Assembly: GCA_948567375.1 (NCBI GenBank)
Contig: OX419756.1
Span: forward strand, 66,168,333 to 66,232,332
DNA length: 64,000 bases
Source: Lunularia cruciata
Lineage: Eukaryota; Streptophyta; Marchantiopsida; Lunulariales; Lunulariaceae
Direction: 5' to 3'
The translations under genes were made by a program, and so were the position numbers. Positions 46,551 through 55,604 of this stretch are shown piece after piece. How positions within the stretch are numbered: position 1 is the first letter of the stretch; each line of letters begins with the position of its first letter. The notes beneath the pieces were generated by a model, which was given only the letters and a program-made list of their open reading frames with translations, made no database searches and had not been told where the DNA came from.

Positions 46551-46774
46551 CAACAAAACCCTCAATACTTCTTCCCAAAATTTCACTTCCTATTGGTCCT
46601 CTCCTTTCTTGAAGAAAAATCCTTCCTTCCTTAACAAAAGAGAAAATCCTTGAGCCTACAAGAACACAAAACAACTACCAGTTTCACCATAGCATAAACT
46701 CTTGAGTTCTCTAACATGAAAAATTCACACCAAATGGCACCAATACTATGTGTAGTTTATTTTCCCGACAACAA

Positions 46775-47404
46775 CAACCAGTGGTTCATGGCAGGCAGCA
46801 GCGGCTAGATTGGAGGAGTTGCTAGCTAGACCGGCCTTTGAGAGAGCACGGTTCACACCTGGTGTTGTCCTATTGGATAACCAGAGGGGAATTTTCCGTT
46901 TGGTGGGACCTTCAAGGAATGTCTATACACCACAGAGAGTCTTGTTAGACTCTGGTGTGCAGCCCCTTATGTTGGAGAAGGTTGTAGTTGTCGGCCTGGA
47001 GTTACAAAAGACCAATGTGGAGAGGTGTCCATTTCAGATCCAGACATCTCTAGGTGGTGGTTTGACACAGTGTATCACACATGGGGAGCTTGTTGTCCAG
47101 GTTCAGACGGGTCATCCGACTGATATCTTGGTGGTGAGAGCTCAGGCTATAGCTGAGTCATATGATGTGCTAGTTGGAGGAGCAATGTTATACCCCATGG
47201 GCTTCAGCATTGACTATTGGGAGGAGACAGCCTCCTATAGACCTGGTTGGCAGTCTGATGAGGGATGGGTATGTCGCCTACTAGTACGCTTCAGTAGTGG
47301 CAGTCTTGGCTCAATACAGTTCGAGACCATGGCAGCATCAGTTTTAGCTTTTGATGGTGCAGTTACTTGGCATGGTGACTTGTTGGAGGGAAACGCCCAT
47401 GAGA
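46775..47404 (+). CDS. Protease of element B, uninterrupted
   Basis: The open frame runs through 46810-47404 and reads into unrelated sequence to 47433. It contains the active-site 'VLLDSGVQPLML', 'CPFQIQTSLGG', 'VLVGGAMLYPMGFSIDYW' and 'ETMAASVLAFDGAVTWHGD'. This is the best-preserved protease of the A family here and shows that the stops in A are secondary. It is separated from its gag by F. Confidence 0.85.
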
Positions 47405-48779
47405 AGTTGACTAATATGCATCTTGGGATTTGATCATGTGGTGGAAATCCTAGAGCAACTTGAATCTTTTGTGTTGCCTATGGTTGACTACTCTAAAATG
47501 ATGTTAGTCATGTTTGTACTTAATTAGATATAAGGTGAGAGACAAAAAGAACATACATACATGTAGAGGAAGGAAAGGTAGTGAGGGATTCAGATGGGAA
47601 GACTTCTAGTTTTTTTTGGCAAGAATGGAGAGGATGTTGAGGCTTTTGTGAGATAATTCAAGTGTGCTTGCATAGGAAACAATGAGAGAAGGAAGAATGA
47701 GTCGGCACCATGAGTACCGGATTTCTTTGATGATGTTGCTCTTATATGGTATGAATTAGAATACCAAAAAAATTAATAGATGGGCAAGAGGAGTCTTGGG
47801 AGAGTTTGATTATACCACTCATTGAGAAAAAAAATTGGATAAACTTTATGAGAGATTGATGAGTGAAATTACTTTCCTCAAGCAAGGATATGGAGATAAA
47901 GTGAGAATTTATGCAAAAAGAGTGGAGAAGTTAGAATCCAAGTTATGCATAGTGTTGAGGAAGAGTGTAGAGACTACCAAGAGTGAGATAAAAGCCATGC
48001 TTACCAAGAATTTTATGTGAGGTTTGGAACTAAAAATTCAAAGCAAGGTGAGATATGAGCAACCTTCTTCCAAGGTGGAAGCTATCAATATTGCAATTCA
48101 AATGGAGGAAAATTTAGAAGGAGATGAGAGTGATGTGGTGGTGAAGGAGGTTGTACATCCTCCACAAGTCTACAAGTATGGTAGGGCTTTTGATCCTTTG
48201 GTAGCAAGTGTGCCAACACAAGTAAGAGGTGCTCTTATTCTTGCATCTCCATCAAAAGATCCCCTTCAAACTATCATGGAGTAACTTGCAAATCTCAAGA
48301 TTAATGTTATGCAACTTTCAGAGAAGAAAGAAGTAGACCAAAATGTTGAGTTAGGCCTAGGGGTTATGGAACTATTCATATAGAAGAGGCCAACCAACTA
48401 GTAATCTCAATGATAAAATTATTTTGGTTGTGGAGGTAGAGGTCACATCCAAAAGAATTGCCCAAATTGCACTTACAATGGAGAAAGGTGTTATGAGGAG
48501 GCAAATAGAGAGAAAAAGGGAGGTGGTGAAGCTCTAGTGCCTCCTATGCAAAAATGGAGGCAAGGGGATAGTATCCATTGATGTGATGGAGAGAAGGTAT
48601 AAAAAAGATAATTCTCACATTCCAAGGGTCTCAACTTGGAGTTTTTGGCACAAGAGAAGAAGAGAACATGTTTTGCATATGTTATACATTCTTCTCATGA
48701 ATTTACTCCTAGTAAGGATATTCCAATGCCCCCAAGGAGAACTTGCACTACTAGTTCAACATCATCAACAAAGATTCCA
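47405..48779 (+). pseudogene. Old family-E gag remnant on the plus strand (G2)
   Basis: Inverted homologue of 5780-7065. Gag pieces at 47835-48284 include 'MDKLYERLMSEITFLKQGY' and 'VRYEQPSSKVEAINIAIQM'. Near 48420 a zinc knuckle reads 'YFGCGGRGHIQKNC', with Tyr again in place of the first Cys, as in G1. Stops and frameshifts throughout. RT, present in G1, is missing here. Confidence 0.78.
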
Positions 48780-49322
48780 AGGAAGAAGTTGGGGATAGAT
48801 GGTGGATACTCTTAGTTATAAGAACTAAATATTAAACCAAACATCCATACTTTTATGTTCATCTAATACAATGACTTTTGGTTTTGGATGATATGAAGAC
48901 TTTAAAGAAAGTATCAAAGAAGGGAGAGTGAATTTTATTTTATTTTCTTAGTCATTTGTTGATATAAGAGGATAATTGATCAATTTGATTTGAACAAAAA
49001 CAACATGCACTCCAATTTAGACAAATTTTGTCAAAAAATTTTGGGATAAAGATTGGAGTTTTTGGCTTTTACAATTTTCTCAATTATTGTTTTTGTATTA
49101 TTTTTAACCTCTATAAAACATTTCCTCATGTGCTTATCCAGCTTAGCTCTTTCTTCAAATTTTTATAACACACACAAAGCTTATAGTTTACAACTTATGT
49201 AAGAAGAGATAATTATTTGTATATTTAGTCATACAACTAGATGAAAAATTTGATTTGTTATTAAGCATGCATAACCTTAGTATGACTAAGGCAAAATATT
49301 TCTAACATTCTAATATTCTAAC
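48780..49322 (+). repeat. AT-rich tail of G2, shared with G1
   Basis: Matches the reverse complement of 4060-4560. No coding domain. It ends where chromovirus D begins. Confidence 0.6.
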
Positions 49323-49738
49323 TATGACAACCCGGAAAATATCACTTTTGCGGTAATCGGGTAAGTAAAGTTTGTTCCCGCAGAGATACGATTCATCCGT
49401 TTAGGCCTCTGAAATTGCCTTCAAAGATTTCAGGAATATTTCGGCTCCAACTCTATTAGTAGAAGTCCCCTTTTGGTGATATCTCTTTCTGATCTATTCA
49501 GACCATCCTATGTAACATCCTTCCAGATGCTACCAACCCAATTCTAACCTTCAAATCATATGTCTAGCTATTGGTTCTAAGGTTTTCAAATCTATTTTGG
49601 TTTTCTGCTCTATTAGTGAAAGTACCCTTTTGGTGATACTTCTATCTGATCTATTTTAACCATCATGTATAACATCATTCCAGATGTTACCAAACCAAAT
49701 TTCACATCCAGATCATATGGCTAGCTCTTGGTATTATA
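49323..49738 (-). repeat. 3' LTR of chromovirus D
   Basis: Minus strand: follows the polypurine tract 'aaaaggagggagg' (plus 49741-49755), starts 'tataatacc' and ends 'ccgggttgtcata'; both ends look like TG/CA with a transition. Internally it holds an imperfect ~150-bp tandem duplication (49450-49600 and 49601-49745), recognised by 'cttttggtgata' and 'cagatg-taccaa'. The outer ~75 bases match the ends of C1, C2 and the fragment at 61399. Confidence 0.7.
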
Positions 49739-49770
49739 AACCTCCCTCCTTTTAAGACACAACGTCCTCG

Positions 49771-49950
49771 TTGTGCAATTGTTGCTCAAATGCTAGCACC
49801 AACACCGGTGCATGTGTCAAATTGGCAGCAGGTTCCTAGGTTGCTTCATAGAGGGGGTAACCTTTCCACTAGACAAGATAATCCACCCATGGATGACGAG
49901 TACCACGCATTCATTTTTGGAGAATACACTCCACTTCATATTCCTCGTTT
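49771..49950 (-). pseudogene. Degenerate chromodomain of element D
   Basis: Minus strand, in the frame following the integrase: 'EEYEVECILQ', then a stop, 'MRGTRHPWVDYLV', a stop, 'WKGYPLYEAT', a stop, then 'EPAANL'. This is the chromodomain pattern (Tyr-Glu-Val-Glu, Tyr-Leu-Val-x-Trp-Lys-Gly-Tyr, Thr-Trp-Glu-Pro), with the arginine and tryptophan positions turned into stops. Chromodomains of chromoviruses bind methylated histones and guide integration. Confidence 0.75.
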
Positions 49951-51294
49951 CCATCAACGAGTGTCAGACAAGGTCAAATGTCTTGTGTGGAATGATCCAA
50001 GCCTGACCGGGAAGCATATCTGCATAGTAGGGAAACATGGAACATTGGATGGATCTTCATGTGTGGTGGTAGCTCAAGGTGATAGGCCACAGTGCCGACT
50101 CGATGGAGAATTGAGAAAGGCCTAATAAAATGAGGTCTGAGCTTACAAGGTCCCACTAATGTGAGGTTGGTTGTCGATAGCCACACCTAATCCTCACCAT
50201 TGAACTCCATGTGCCTACAGTGTGCATCATCATACTGTTTCTGGTGATTTTCTGCAATCTATAATTTGTGCTTAGCGTTCTCCACCCCTTGTTGGATTCT
50301 AGAAACAAATGTGTTGACTGCATCGACCTTGGTAGCCACCGGATGGATCTTCACCAAGCTGGAAGGTGTGAAGGATGCTCACCATACATGAGGAAGAACG
50401 GAGTGACCTAAGTAGATGCATTCACTAAATTGTTGTAAGCAAATTCTACCAACGAGAGTAGGGTGTCCCACCTCTCTTGCTCTTCTAAGGTGAAGCCGCG
50501 TAACATGTCTTCAATAGTGCGATTAGCTTGCTCTGTTTGTCCATCTGTTTGTAGGTGGTAAGTTGTGGACATGGCCAACTTGGTTTTGAAAAAACCAAAG
50601 AGGGTGCACCAAAACAAATTGGTGAATTGAGTACCCCTATCGGTGATGAGTCTCAAGACAAGCCATGGTGAGAGAAGACTGCATCTAAGTATAATTGAGC
50701 AAGTTGTGGAGCGATCACCTCCTTGGTGGTAGGGCGTACATGAATTATTTTGTTGAGCCGGTCCACAAAGACCACGATGGAGTCAAATCCTGATGTGGTC
50801 TTGGGTAATTCACAAACGAGATCCATACACACATGTTTCCAACGTTGTGTAGGAGTGAGGAGAGGTTGTAGGAGCCCTGCAGGAGCTTGATTAGAAGCTT
50901 TGTTCTGTTGAAAATGTAAGCAACTACGCACGTAGTCCATCACATCATTGCTCATCTTGGGCCAATAGTAATGGAGCTGGATTGCATCCAAGGTCTTGTC
51001 CACTCCAACATGACTTGTGATGGTCGAATCATGACATTTTGCTAGAATGGTGGTGCGCAATTCTGGGACATTTGGAATCCATAATCTACTATCACGAAAG
51101 GTGAGTCCTTGGGTGTTGGTGACGCCTTTAGATGATTGCCATTCTACAATCTGTGGATCAATTTTTGTAGCCACCAAAATCTCTAGCCAGAATTTAGGGT
51201 TAATCTGAACCTCTGCCACCAAGTTGTTTGCCATTGGCATGTGGGTAAATGCATCTGCAAGTTGCTTCTTACCTTCAACATAGGTGATTGTCAT
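49951..51294 (-). pseudogene. Integrase of element D
   Basis: Minus strand. Zinc-binding part 'KTLDAIQLHYYWPKM' with 'CLHFQ' in place of the usual Cys-X2-Cys end. Catalytic core 'HVCMDLVCELPKT' (first Asp), 'RLITDRGTQFTN' (second Asp) and 'DGQTEQANRTIEDMLR' (Glu). A frame break lies at about 50650. The GPY/F region follows: '[20 protein letters not shown]' and '[10 protein letters not shown]' (49990-50130). Confidence 0.85.
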
Positions 51295-52450
51295 GTTGAA
51301 GCGTTATTGCCACTCTGCCTATCAAATCTAGTGATGAGATAGATCCTTTTGCGTCTTGAGGTAGACTAGGGGTTTGTGGTCTATCTCTACCACAAATGCC
51401 TTCTTGCCCGGATAGTGCTTCCAATGCTTGGTTGCCATGACGATGGCCAACTCTTCTTGTTCTGTGGTGTGGTAGTTGCGCTCTGCTGGTAACAACTTTT
51501 GAGAGAAATATGCAATGGGATGCCATCCATCATGCCACTCTTGTTGTAGGACTGCTTCGATTGCTATGCTTGATGCATCTGTAGCCAACTTGATTGGACG
51601 TTTTGGGTCATACCATTTCAAGATTGGTGCATGTAGCAAGGCGGCTTTCAATTCTTGAAAGGCCAACTCTTGTGCGGTTCCCCATGTCCACTTCCTCCCC
51701 TTGCCAAGTAGTGATGTTAAAGGTTGTGCAACCTTGGAGAAGTCCTTGACAAATTGATGATAGAATCTCATCAAACCCAAGAAGCTCTTGAGTTGAGTCT
51801 GATCTTCTGGTGCATTCCATTTTTGAATGACCTCTATTTTATCTGTCAATACTTGAATACCCTCCGCACTTACTCTATGCCCCAACTAGTCTACTTTAGA
51901 CTTGCCAAACTCACAATTTGAGATTTTGCCATACAATTGATTCTATCTTAGAATTTTCAGGACTTCTTGTAGATGTTGTTTGTGTTCTGTCATTATGCTA
52001 TTGTATACTAAGATGTCATCCAGGAAGACGATGATAGACTTATCCAAATATGGACAAAATATGTCATTCATTAGACTCATGAAAGTGGCAGGTGCGTTGG
52101 TGCGACCAAAAGGCATCATGAGATACTCAAAGTGGCCATACCTGGTTCAAAAGGCAGTCTTGTACACATCCTCCTCTGCAATTTGGATTTGATTGTAACC
52201 ACTCCGCAAATCTAGTTTGGCGTAGTGTCTTGCTCCATTGAGTTGATTGAATAGATCATCCATGCGAGGTAAGGGGTATTTGTTCTTCACTGTTTGCTGA
52301 TTGAGACCTTGATAGTCAATGCACATGTGCATTGTACCGTCTTTCTTCGTCACAAACAAGACCGGAGCTCCATATGGTGATACGTTGGGTTGGATGAACC
52401 CTTTCTGCAGCATATCCTCAATTTGATTCTTGCACTCTCCAACTCATGAA
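51295..52450 (-). pseudogene. Reverse transcriptase and RNase H of element D
   Basis: Minus strand. RT blocks: '[20 protein letters not shown]' and '[15 protein letters not shown]' (52147-52413), 'LMMPFG' (about 52100), and '[12 protein letters not shown]' near 52010-52040. Connection and RNase H follow: 'FLGLMRFYHQFVKDFS', 'LATDASSIAIEAVLQQ', 'EQEELAIVMATKHWKHY' and 'VVEIDHKPLVYL' (51328-51885). Stops occur near 51885 and 52147 and at the RNase H end. Confidence 0.87.
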
Positions 52451-53221
52451 GTGATAGGCAATATGGTGCCTTACAAGGAGGTGTCTTCTCCGGGAGTGTC
52501 TCAATTTTATGATCTACTCTCCTTTTTGGTGGTAATCCTGAGGGTAGATCATCAGAAAGACATCTTGAAACTCATTTACAACATCTTTCAATTTCTCAAG
52601 AATTTGTCCCTCAAGTTGTGCACTCTGGACTTCTCTTATTAGACCCATGAAACACCTATCAGTCTTACAAATAGTTGTTGTTCCTATGACATAGAGAGGC
52701 AATTCTTGCCTATATGATTTTTCTTTAACCCCAATGATCGACCATTGGTGGGTTCTCACTACTTTCTTCCTCCAATCTACCATAGGGTTGTAATGCTCCA
52801 TCCATGGCTTGCCTAAGATTGTATCATAACGAGCTAATTGTATCACTCGACACTCAATTGCTTCTTGATATTTTCCTACAGAGAGCATTACCCGCCTAGG
52901 TAATGATTCAATCCTCTCTGTTTGTCCGTTAGGTAACTCTACTTCTTCCCTCTCATCTTTGTCTAGACCCATTCCCAATCTTATTGCAATAGAGCAAGAC
53001 ATGAAATTCTCAGTGGCTCCTGGATCTATTAACACTCTCACTTGATTGCCTTCTAGGAACCCATTCACTACAATCAATTGTGAGGTTGCCTTTGGTACCT
53101 TTGTGCGCTCGTCTTCTTCCTTCCCTTGCTTTTTTGCCTCCTTATTGAGCCAATAAGGCCACGAGGTACATTTATTGGCAATCTTCATTTTCCAAAGTGA
53201 TTTCCACCTCTTCCTCTTCAA
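52451..53221 (-). pseudogene. Aspartic protease region of element D
   Basis: Minus strand, open from 53221 to 52514 (235 codons). The active-site motif reads 'VLIDPGATENFMS', with Pro in place of the usual Ser or Thr after Asp. Downstream 'ECRVIQLARYDTILGKPWME' fits the second half of retropepsins. The Asp-Pro-Gly change suggests an inactive enzyme. Confidence 0.8.
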
Positions 53222-53745
53222 TGCATCTCTCTATGTTGTTCAAAGATTGCCTATATGAAGTTTGAGGCCCTTTGGGAAGTCGAGCATGATAGTTGGTAGA
53301 TATATGCCCAAGACGACCACAATTGTAACAATGGTGTTGTTCTCCTCGAGTTCCTTCTCCTCGTGGGACTCCATCTCTCTGTTCTTCTACCCGTCCCCGT
53401 TCTCCTTGAAGCAGTCATGCTCCTCGGTATCAAAACCAAAGGTTGCCTAGTTCCATTGGTACTGGTCCACCCATGGGTGGCATTTCTGCCCAATAATGTT
53501 GAGGTGGAACTACTCCTTCACCTCCACCTAATGCTCTTGCTATTCTTTGCACACAAGCAATGGATTCAAATATCATGCGAGGATTTTGTACCATGACTTC
53601 TTGGCAAACCCGCTCCTTCAACCCTTGTTTGAAATTGTTGAGAGCCTCTGTTGGACTCATGTCGGTTATTGCGACTTGTAGATCCAAAAATGCATCCACA
53701 TACTCTTGTATGTTGTTCTTCTATTTCAATCCCCATAATCGGATC
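53222..53745 (-). pseudogene. Gag C-terminal part of element D
   Basis: Minus strand. A capsid block 'VDAFLDLQVAITDMSPTEAL' and 'NFKQGLKERVCQEVMVQNP' leads to a knuckle 'CYNCGRLGHISTNY', where the last Cys of CX2CX4HX4C has become Tyr. The N-terminus is cut at 53745 by the LTR of E1. Confidence 0.82.
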
Positions 53746-54437
53746 TGTGAGCCGGCCTGTCTCTCACTCAGGATGAACCTCTGATGGCTATTATGGTAGC
53801 GCACCATGGACTAAGAAGGCAAGGAACCCCAACTCCATCATACTCCTCCAAGGCTAACACTCCAAGACTCAAGACATTGCTCACTAGAGAACTCAATGAG
53901 AGAGAGATAGTTGCAAATGAAAGGATGATGAGTACCTCCTCACCCCTTGTTTATATACTTGTGAAATAGTTACGTACCAAAGTTACTAATTACCGTAGTA
54001 ACTCAAGTTACTAGACTAAAAGTCAAGTAAAGTCAAAAAGTAGAAAGGAATATCCATTCACATGGGCATATTCCCCTAAGCATGTGGTCTTATCTTGACC
54101 CAACAACTAAGTCAAGGATTCCTTCACATGGGCTATCCTTGGACTAAAGAAGAATCCAAAACAAAAAGGCTTGCGGGCCCAAGAGTTCTCAACTCTTTCC
54201 TCAAAGCCAAACACCTAGGAATAATACCAAGTCAACACACTAAAATCCAAAATAGTGGTGCTCATCTTTTCTACTTCCTCTAAAGTAAGGTCCCCTCTAT
54301 CTTAGCTATGACTAACTTTAGCTAACCATGACTAATATAGAACCATCCTTTATCTCTAGATAAATAATATCTCTTAAGTACTTGTAATACCAAGCTAAAT
54401 ATCACAATACCACACACATGCACAAATGGGTGTTACA
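53746..54437 (-). repeat. 3' LTR of E1
   Basis: 692 bp, TG...CA. On the minus strand it starts 'tgtaacacccatttg' right after the polypurine tract and ends 'ggccggctcaca'. Nearly identical to 61454-62132 and 43415-44105. A TATA-like 'tatttat' (minus strand 'attatttat', near 54360) and the terminal structure fit a young LTR. Confidence 0.92.
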
Positions 54438-54450
54438 TTTACCCCCAGAC
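54438..54450 (-). promoter_or_regulatory. Polypurine tract of E1
   Basis: Minus strand 'gtctgggggtaaa', touching the LTR start. The same tract lies at 62133-62145 in E2. Confidence 0.85.
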
Positions 54451-55191
54451 TAAGTTTTCACTTTGTCCTCAAAGTGAAGGTCTCTCTACCTTCTATGGTA
54501 CATCTTCAACTTATCATGGTTGATTCTATCAAAGTGTCTTCCTCCCAACTCCTTGAGATCATAGGTGTAATTGCCCCATACCTTCTCCACTATGAAAGGT
54601 CCAAAGTACTTAGGCAAAAACTTCTTTTGCACTCTCTTGAATCAAATGGAATCAAACAACATTACCCAATCACCTTCTTTGAAAGTCTCCACCTTCTTCT
54701 TGCCTTGCCTCTTGTCATAGCTCTCCTTTTGTTTCCTTTGGTCTTGCTCCACTTGAACCATAGCAACTGCTCTTGCCTCTTCCAACTCCATGAGTTGATC
54801 CTTCCTTGACTTCTCTACATCACCTCCTTGTGCTTTCTTCAATCTCCTATGAATGCTTTGGAAGGTAGGAAGATCAAAGTGAATAGGTAAGGTAGACTCA
54901 ATACCATACACCAATTGAAATGGAGAATATCCAATGGAAGTCTTCATGGTTGTCCTATACTCCGATAAAACTGCATGAATCCTCTTGTCCCAATGATGTT
55001 TACCCCCCTCCATTTCTGCATCTTTGGCCAACATCATGCACAAGGTCTGATTGGTTCTCTCTACCAAGCCATTGGAATTTGGCTTATAGGATGTAGTTAC
55101 TCTATGTGTGATAGAGAAATGTCGTAGCATGGCTGTAGTAATGCTTCCTATAAACTCTCCTCCTCTATCAGAAACCAACTCCAAAGGGCAT
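54451..55191 (-). pseudogene. Integrase C-terminal half of E1
   Basis: Minus strand: 'LELVSDRGGEF' (second catalytic Asp), 'NPNSNGLVERTNQTL'-like segment with the catalytic Glu (text reads 'NSNGLVERTNQTL'), 'STLPIHFDLPTFQ' and 'FKEGDWVMLFDSI', then TGA at about 54642. After the stop the same frame continues 'FLPKYFGPFIVEKVWGNY', the GPY/F region. E2 has the same TGA. Its N-terminal half lies beyond C2. Confidence 0.87.
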
Positions 55192-55604
55192 TGTGGTGCC
55201 CACATTTTTTGTTTTTTTCAAAATAAAGGAGAAGAAGTGTATAGAGAGGTCGGATTGCGCCTGTATGGTCGAAGAAGGCAAAGAAAATTGGCTTTGGGAT
55301 GAAACCCGAAGTAAAGTGACTTTGGGTCATAAGGCGAAGTACTCGGAAATGCCCTATCAGCATACAATACGAAGTAAATTGTCTTTGGATCGGGGGGAGC
55401 TCAACCCGAGGCAAAGACAGTCTAACAACCTTTCGTTGGGGCGAGAAATTCAAGAAGGGGCCATTTCAAAACTGGCAGCTCATACGCGCGAAGGTTGATT
55501 GACAATGACAGGTGCATGCTGGAGGTGTGATTTCTCGGTAGAAACTCAAAGCGACGGAAGACAAAGAAGTGCAACTCTATAAAAATTGACACTTCAACGA
55601 CAAA

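Larger units (their letters stand above)
43335..46770. mobile_element. Insertion F: solo-LTR-like unit rich in tandem repeats
   Basis: Starts 'tgtcaaggaattt' and ends 'tttcccgaca' (TGTC...GACA), flanked by ACAA on both sides (43331-43334 and 46771-46774). Element A shows the uninterrupted sequence at about 17505. Without the nested family-E LTR it is about 2.7 kb, strongly pyrimidine-rich on the plus strand, with no coding domain. TG...CA ends plus a short target duplication and no internal genes fit a large solo LTR; orientation is undecided. Confidence 0.7.
41016..47404 (+). mobile_element. Element B: truncated A-family gypsy (leader, gag, protease) split by insertion F
   Basis: Homologous to element A from about 15091 to 18140. 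It starts abruptly at the end of C1 and stops inside the protease-to-methyltransferase linker at 47404, where an old family-E fragment begins. It is interrupted by F (43335-46770). No LTR, methyltransferase, RT or integrase remains. Confidence 0.88.
49323..53745 (-). mobile_element. Chromovirus D (Ty3/gypsy with chromodomain), minus strand
   Basis: From right to left: gag, protease, RT, RNase H, integrase, chromodomain, polypurine tract, 3' LTR. The 5' LTR and gag start are missing because E1 inserted at 53745. Coding is interrupted by stops in RT and chromodomain. Confidence 0.88.

Noticed and set aside
45218..46612. Plus-strand frames in insertion F
   Set aside because: They only follow the tandem repeats and vary in frame from unit to unit; no start context or domain.
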